Assembly: GCF_014648435.1 (NCBI RefSeq)
Contig: NZ_BMRC01000010.1
Location: 248,001-312,000, forward strand
Length of the DNA stretch: 64,000 nucleotides
DNA from: Nonomuraea spiralis
GTDB lineage: Bacteria; Actinomycetota; Actinomycetes; Streptosporangiales; Streptosporangiaceae
Reading direction: 5' to 3'
This document shows positions 60,009 to 64,000 of the stretch, piece after piece; position 1 is the stretch's first letter, and each line of letters starts with the position of its first letter. A model generated the notes under the pieces. It was not told the origin of the DNA and made no database searches. It saw nothing but the letters and a program-made list of their open reading frames with translations. The translations under genes were made by a program, and so were the position numbers.

Positions 60009-60206
60009 ATGGCACCGCAGGTCGTCACGCAACACACGGATCTTCTTGATTTGTCCGCACTCTCACCTGCACGTCTCGAGGGGCTGGGGAACTCCGTGAT
60101 CGCACTGGAGTTGCTCGAACTGCTCGAATCGGGCCCGGGGGACGACGAGGTCTTCGCCGCGTTCGACAACAGCATGCCGGTGCCGCACCGGCCCGGAAAT
60201 CCGTAA
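60009..60206 (+). CDS. fxsA: FxsA-like cyclophane RiPP precursor peptide
   Basis: 65-residue peptide. The leader part LLDLSALSPARLEGLGNSV (residues 12-30) resembles the Asp-Leu-rich leaders of FxsA peptides. The core contains F52-D-N-S-M followed by a Pro-rich end PVPHRPGNP. Typical FxsA peptides stop with FxSxx; here the aromatic tripeptide FDN sits 11 residues before the C-terminus. Phe-X-Asn fits the aromatic-X-polar rule of three-residue cyclophanes. ATG at 60009 has GAGGGAG 6 bases upstream. It is followed by a strong hairpin. Assigned by leader similarity and by fxsB and fxsT nearby. Confidence 0.82.
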   Translation: MAPQVVTQHTDLLDLSALSPARLEGLGNSVIALELLELLESGPGDDEVFAAFDNSMPVPHRPGNP

Positions 60207-60218
60207 TCACTCAACCGG

Positions 60219-60261
60219 TTCGCCGAAACCCGGCGGAGATCTTTCCCCGGGTTTCGGCGAA
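60219..60261 (+). terminator. Strong hairpin after fxsA
   Basis: TTCGCCGAAACCCGG (60219-60233) and CCGGGTTTCGGCGAA (60247-60261) are perfect 15-bp inverted arms with a 13-base loop, 12 bases after the fxsA stop. Probably a terminator or RNA stabiliser that sets the small precursor transcript apart from the downstream genes. Confidence 0.75.
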
Positions 60262-60418
60262 GCCGAAAACAGGACGCCGTCCCCGGCGATGCCATATCAT
60301 GGGGAGCCATTGTGAATCGTACGGCGGTGACGGCATCGGCCGGCGCCGGTGCCCGCGCGATACGGTCCCGGACCAAAAAGGAATATGACGTCGTCCTCGG
60401 TGAGTGAGGTCTGGTCCC

Positions 60419-62395
60419 ATGACTGCTTCCGGCCCCCGGCGTGGTCCCTTCGTCGGCGCCCGTCCCTTCGGCGAGCAGGACGGGGCCCTGTTCTTCGGAC
60501 GGGACGCGGAGACCGCCGAGCTGGCGGACATGTGGCGGCACAACCGGCTGACGATCCTGCACGGCGCGGCCGGGGCCGGTAAGACCTCGCTGCTGCGCGC
60601 GGCCGTGATCCCCCTGCTGACCCGCGAGCGCGAGCGTGTGCTGCCCGTGGGCCTGGCCCGTTCGACCCGCGTCTGGCCCGCCGCGGCGCTGCCCGAGCAC
60701 AACCCGTACGTGATGGCGCTGCTCTCCTCGTGGTCGGGCGGCAGCTCCCTGGCCAGTTTCGCGGGGTTGTCCGTGGGCGACTTCCTGCGCAGGCTCCGGC
60801 GCGACGACCGCTACGCCGGACCGGGGCCCACGCTGGCCGCCGTCGACCAGGCCGAGACGTTCCTGCGCCTGCCCGACCCGCATGAGCACCTCAGGGAGAG
60901 CTTCTTCGACGAGTTGTTCGGCTCGTTGTCCCAGCGGCCCGAGCTGCGCCTGCTGCTGTCGGTCCGCACCGACCAGCTCGACGAGCTGCGGCACGTGCTC
61001 AGACGTTACGCGGTCCGTGAGCCGCGGGAGCTGGCGCTGCCGCCGCTGACCCGGGAGCGCGCGGTCGAGGCGATGCGCCTGTCGGCCGAGTCCACGGGCG
61101 ACGGCGCCGCCGCCGGCAAGGCCGGGGAACTGGTCGAGGAGATCCGTACGATCAGGGACGACACCGGCCGGGCCAGGCCGCCCGCCGACGAGGTCGATCC
61201 CCTGCTCCTCCAGGCCGCCGGGGCCCGGCTGTGGGGCGATCCGCCCGACCCCGGACGTTTCCTGCTCGCGGAGCTGGACACGGCGGTCGACCGGGCGCTG
61301 CGCGGATACTGCGCGGACGTCCTGGCCGGTGTCGCCGAGGACTACCTGTTACCCCCGGGCCGACTCATGTCCTGGTTCCGGCGCGACGTCCTGCGCGAGT
61401 ACGGCAGGCTGCCGGGTCCCGTCGCCGACGTGGGCGCCGCCGTGCTGAACGCCCTGGAGGAGCGCTGCCTGATCAGCTCGGCCAAGCGCAACGGCCTGCC
61501 CGTGCACGTCCCCCGCCACCCCCGGATGCTGGCCCCGCTGCGGCAGCTCGACGCCGCCATGTGGCCGCAGTTCCCGCCCGATCCGGCGGCCCGGCTGCGT
61601 GCCGCGAAACGCGCCGGCGACGAGGGCGAGCCCGAGCGCGCCCGCAAGCTCGTGCGCGAGGCCGCCCAGACCTGCCCGCCGCAGGCGTTGCGGCTCCGGG
61701 CCGAGATCGACACGCTCTCCGGCAACATCGACTACGACCAGGGGCTGCTGGAGGAGAGCATCGAGCACTACCGCGCCGCGGCGCGGCTTCTCGAGGCCGT
61801 CGGCGACACCACGGCCGTCGGCTGGCTGATGACCGCGGTCGGGCGCGCCATCCTGGCCCAGGGCAGACCGGGCACGGCCGTCGAGCAGCTGCGCGCCGCG
61901 GTCGGCCGGGTGCCGGACGACCTCGTCGTGCAGACCGCGCTCGGCCAGGCCCTGTGGGAGGCCGGGCAGCCGGACGCCGCCCTCGCCGTGCTGAGCGACG
62001 TGCTCAACCGGGAGGCCGACACGCCCGAGGCCCGGCGCTCGCGCGGGGAGTTCCTGGCCGATCTGGGCGACGCCGAGTCGGCCCTGCGGGACATGGGTCA
62101 GTTGCGCGGCGGCAGACCGGCGCCCTCCACCAAGGCGGCCCGCGCGCTGGCGCTGGCCAGCCTGTCGCGTCCCGAGGCCGCCCACGGTTCCGGCGACGTG
62201 CTCGACGAGGCCGAGGAGGCGCTGAAGGAGGCCGAGGAGAGCGGGCCCGTGCTGTTGCGCGCGGCCCGCGTCCACAAGCTCACCGGTGACCTCACCAGGG
62301 CGACGGAGCTGGCCGACCGGGCCATGACGGCCCGCCGCCCGCCGCTCCCCGAGCACCAGCGGCGTACGGCCAGGAAGCTCCTGCGCGACTCGTGA
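60419..62395 (+). CDS. STAND-like ATPase with TPR-type repeats
   Basis: 658 residues from ATG 60419 (GTG at 60404 in frame is an alternative; GAGG precedes 60419). The N-terminal FVGARPFGEQDGALFFGRDAE leads to Walker A GAAGAGKTS at about 49-57 and a Walker-B-like LAAVDQAE, as in novel STAND NTPase 1 proteins. The C-terminal half consists of helical repeats (IDYDQGLLEESIEHYRAAARLLE, GRPGTAVEQLRAAVGRVPDDL, GQPDAALAVLSDVLNREADTPE) of TPR type. STAND proteins act as signal-dependent switches in regulation and defence. Overlaps the next gene by 4 bases. Its link to the Fxs peptide is by position only. Confidence 0.78.
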   Translation: MTASGPRRGPFVGARPFGEQDGALFFGRDAETAELADMWRHNRLTILHGAAGAGKTSLLRAAVIPLLTRERERVLPVGLARSTRVWPAAALPEHNPYVMALLSSWSGGSSLASFAGLSVGDFLRRLRRDDRYAGPGPTLAAVDQAETFLRLPDPHEHLRESFFDELFGSLSQRPELRLLLSVRTDQLDELRHVLRRYAVREPRELALPPLTRERAVEAMRLSAESTGDGAAAGKAGELVEEIRTIRDDTGRARPPADEVDPLLLQAAGARLWGDPPDPGRFLLAELDTAVDRALRGYCADVLAGVAEDYLLPPGRLMSWFRRDVLREYGRLPGPVADVGAAVLNALEERCLISSAKRNGLPVHVPRHPRMLAPLRQLDAAMWPQFPPDPAARLRAAKRAGDEGEPERARKLVREAAQTCPPQALRLRAEIDTLSGNIDYDQGLLEESIEHYRAAARLLEAVGDTTAVGWLMTAVGRAILAQGRPGTAVEQLRAAVGRVPDDLVVQTALGQALWEAGQPDAALAVLSDVLNREADTPEARRSRGEFLADLGDAESALRDMGQLRGGRPAPSTKAARALALASLSRPEAAHGSGDVLDEAEEALKEAEESGPVLLRAARVHKLTGDLTRATELADRAMTARRPPLPEHQRRTARKLLRDS

Positions 62396-62946
62396 TGCCG
62401 GACACCGCCCTCGTGGCCCTCATCACCGGCGGATCGGCGGTGATGGCCGCGCTGTCGGGCGCCGGGTGGGCCGTGGTGACCGAACGAGTGAAGGCGAAGC
62501 AGTCCGCCAGGGCCGCCGCCGAGCAGCGCCGGGCCGACCGGGAGGACACCCGGGCCGAGACCCTGCGCACGGCGTTCGCCGACGCGCAGTCGGCGGTGCT
62601 GAGGTTCGGGCTCACCGTGAGCATCTCGCTCGACATGCGCAGCGACCGGGACGCCCGCCTCGACGGCGAGGACCTGCCCGGCCAGTTCCGGCAGGCGCGG
62701 GTGGAGTACCTCGCGGCGGCCGTGGCGGTCGAGCGGTTGTGGCCGCTGTGCCCGGAGAACGCGCGCGAGCACATCGAACAGCTGAGCGCGGCCGTCACCC
62801 GGGCGTTCAGCCATGCCCGCTCAGTCTCAAGCCCGGTTGTTGCTGGGGAGGAGGTGGAGACGGCTCTGCAACGGGCTCTGCGGGCTCTGAGCGAGCGGGT
62901 GTTCCCGCCGCCGCCCCCTTCCGTCCCCGACGGCGCGGCCGGCTGA
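62392..62946 (+). CDS. Small membrane-anchored protein coupled to the STAND gene
   Basis: 184 residues. A hydrophobic N-terminus (ALVALITGGSAVMAALSGAGWAVV) looks like a membrane anchor, followed by a basic, Ala/Glu/Arg-rich helix (RVKAKQSARAAAEQRRADREDTRAETLR), probably coiled coil, and a helical C-terminal domain. GTG at 62392 overlaps the STAND stop, so they are coupled. No family recognised; similar small proteins with an N-terminal helix and a coiled coil are common in actinomycetes. Its last 140 bases are antisense to the MFS gene tail. Confidence 0.7.
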   Translation: MMPDTALVALITGGSAVMAALSGAGWAVVTERVKAKQSARAAAEQRRADREDTRAETLRTAFADAQSAVLRFGLTVSISLDMRSDRDARLDGEDLPGQFRQARVEYLAAAVAVERLWPLCPENAREHIEQLSAAVTRAFSHARSVSSPVVAGEEVETALQRALRALSERVFPPPPPSVPDGAAG

Positions 62947-64000
62947 CGACCGCGCACGACAGGCGGCCCGGCTCGTGCCGGAGCGAGCTCACCATGAACG
63001 ACAGGGCGACCGCCAGCAGGCCGACGCCCGCCGCCACGAGGCCGAGGGCGCCCACGGTGCCGAACTCGGCGATGACGTAGCCGCCGGCCAGCGCCCCCAG
63101 AGGTACGGCCCCGCCGGAGAAGAAGCGGCCCGCGCCGGTGACCCTGCCCAGCAGCTCCTTCGGCACCACGTCGGCCTGGTAGACCGCCAGCGCGACGTTG
63201 ATGTGCGCGCCGGTGAACCCGATGCCGCCCCAGGCCAGCGGGAGCACGATGGCGACGTACAGGAGGCTGCCGTGGTCGACCAGGGCCACGGCCGTCGTCA
63301 GCCCCACCCACATCCACACGCACATCATGATCACGACCTGCGTGGACACCTTGTTCTGCAACCGCGGCGCGGTGAACGAGCCCAGGACGCCGCCGAACCC
63401 GGTGGCCGCGATGAGACAGCCGATGACCAGGCTCGGCAACCGCTGCTGATGGGCGAGCAGCATGAGGACGAGCCCGAGCGTCTGGAAGAAGAAGTTGGCC
63501 AGCGCGCAGACGAGCAGCACCCGTACCAGGAACCGCTCCTTGCGCAGGAAGGCGAAGCCGGCGCGCAGGTCGGCCGCCAGCCTCCGCGCCCGCAGCCGGT
63601 CCGCGTGGGGCGCGAGCCGGTCCTTGGCCATGCCCAGCAGCGCCAGCACCGACAGGAACGAGGCCAGCGCGTCGAGGGCGAAGGCCAGCGCCCGGTGCAG
63701 GTCGAACAGCAGGCCGCCGAGCGGGCGGCCGAGCAGCGCCGCCGCGTGCACGCGCGCCTCGTTCTTCGCCATCGCGCCCGGCAGGTGCTCGTGCGGGACG
63801 ATCCGCGGCACCACAGTCGTCTCCGCGGTGGTGAAGAACACCAGGCAGACCCCCTGGGCCGCGGCGACCAGCGGCAGCACGACGTGCTCCGGCATGCTCG
63901 CGAACACGCCGACCGTCAGCAGCGTGGCGAGCAGGCCCCGGGCCAGCAGGCTGATGATCATGACGCGCCGGCGGTCCATGTAGTCGACCAGCGCGCCCAC
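62807..64000 (-). CDS. MFS transporter (5' truncated by the window end)
   Basis: 397 residues of a major-facilitator exporter visible; the N-terminus lies beyond base 64000 (the GTG at the edge is internal, in GALVDYMDRRRVMIISLL, a motif A region). Helical pattern with LVPHEHLPGAMAKNEA-type loop, as in macrolide-efflux/EmrB-like and enterobactin-type (MFS_3) exporters. The last 55 residues after SSLRHEPGR are a basic and Pro-rich tail that overlaps the opposite-strand gene. Substrate unknown. Confidence 0.85.
   Translation of the reverse strand: MGALVDYMDRRRVMIISLLARGLLATLLTVGVFASMPEHVVLPLVAAAQGVCLVFFTTAETTVVPRIVPHEHLPGAMAKNEARVHAAALLGRPLGGLLFDLHRALAFALDALASFLSVLALLGMAKDRLAPHADRLRARRLAADLRAGFAFLRKERFLVRVLLVCALANFFFQTLGLVLMLLAHQQRLPSLVIGCLIAATGFGGVLGSFTAPRLQNKVSTQVVIMMCVWMWVGLTTAVALVDHGSLLYVAIVLPLAWGGIGFTGAHINVALAVYQADVVPKELLGRVTGAGRFFSGGAVPLGALAGGYVIAEFGTVGALGLVAAGVGLLAVALSFMVSSLRHEPGRLSCAVVSRPRRRGRKGAAAGTPARSEPAEPVAEPSPPPPQQQPGLRLSGHG

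Noticed and set aside
60349..60582. Short open frame with AAGGA before ATG 60385, ahead of the STAND gene
   Set aside because: It reads into the STAND gene in a wrong frame with Arg/Pro-rich content and no recognisable family.

Overview
The DNA is very GC-rich (third codon positions almost all G or C) with many GTG and TTG starts, 4-bp ATGA/GTGA gene overlaps, a Bpa/PafE proteasome activator, an ECF41 sigma factor, an actinobacterial cysteine-type leader peptide and an Fxs radical-SAM peptide locus. Together these point to a soil actinomycete. The style fits Streptosporangiaceae such as Nonomuraea, but that assignment is inference. I found no tRNA, rRNA, CRISPR array, insertion sequence or phage genes; this is chromosomal core and accessory DNA.

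Layout. 0-13 kb: carbohydrate and secreted-enzyme block (truncated GH18 chitinase, clan GH-A lipoprotein, type-B carboxylesterase plus PQQ-type propeller, LacI regulator, GH3 glycosidase and a divergent sugar ABC transporter, with LacI-type operators in the divergent promoter region). 13-16 kb: ornithine-lipid acyltransferases (OlsB, OlsA) and a TerC-family transporter under a yybP-ykoY manganese riboswitch. 16-23 kb: AA10 LPMO, a transpeptidase-like protein that has lost all three catalytic motifs, an SDR/ArsR/SRPBCC operon and a large M36 metallopeptidase. 23-37 kb: aromatic catabolism. A tightly overlapping pcaIJFHGBL plus aldehyde dehydrogenase operon (beta-ketoadipate pathway) diverges from a tandem-IclR regulator, followed by an AraC/SDR/alcohol dehydrogenase/MFS/cupin operon that probably feeds aromatic ketones or alcohols toward protocatechuate.

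37-48 kb: mixed housekeeping and stress genes (NmrA-type proteins, Bpa, BON-SRPBCC protein, bifunctional class A PBP, Cu-Zn SOD with a ribosome-binding-site-occluding hairpin, LUD protein, ECF41 sigma factor with mirrored divergent promoters, CPBP protease). 48-51 kb: GH87-like alpha-1,3-glucanase. 51-55.7 kb: sulfonate/sulfone uptake and two-component FMN monooxygenase operon, headed by a leaderless 24-residue cysteine-type leader peptide.

55.8-62.9 kb is the most unusual part: an Fxs-type RiPP locus with radical SAM/SPASM enzyme (FxsB), NB-ARC/TPR protein (FxsT) and a 65-residue FxsA-like precursor. The precursor carries an FDN tripeptide set back from the C terminus by a Pro-rich extension instead of the usual terminal FxSxx. 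A strong hairpin and then a STAND-like ATPase/TPR gene overlapping a small membrane protein gene follow. I see no FxsC (TIR-like) gene here, so the locus looks like a variant architecture. The window ends inside an MFS transporter gene.
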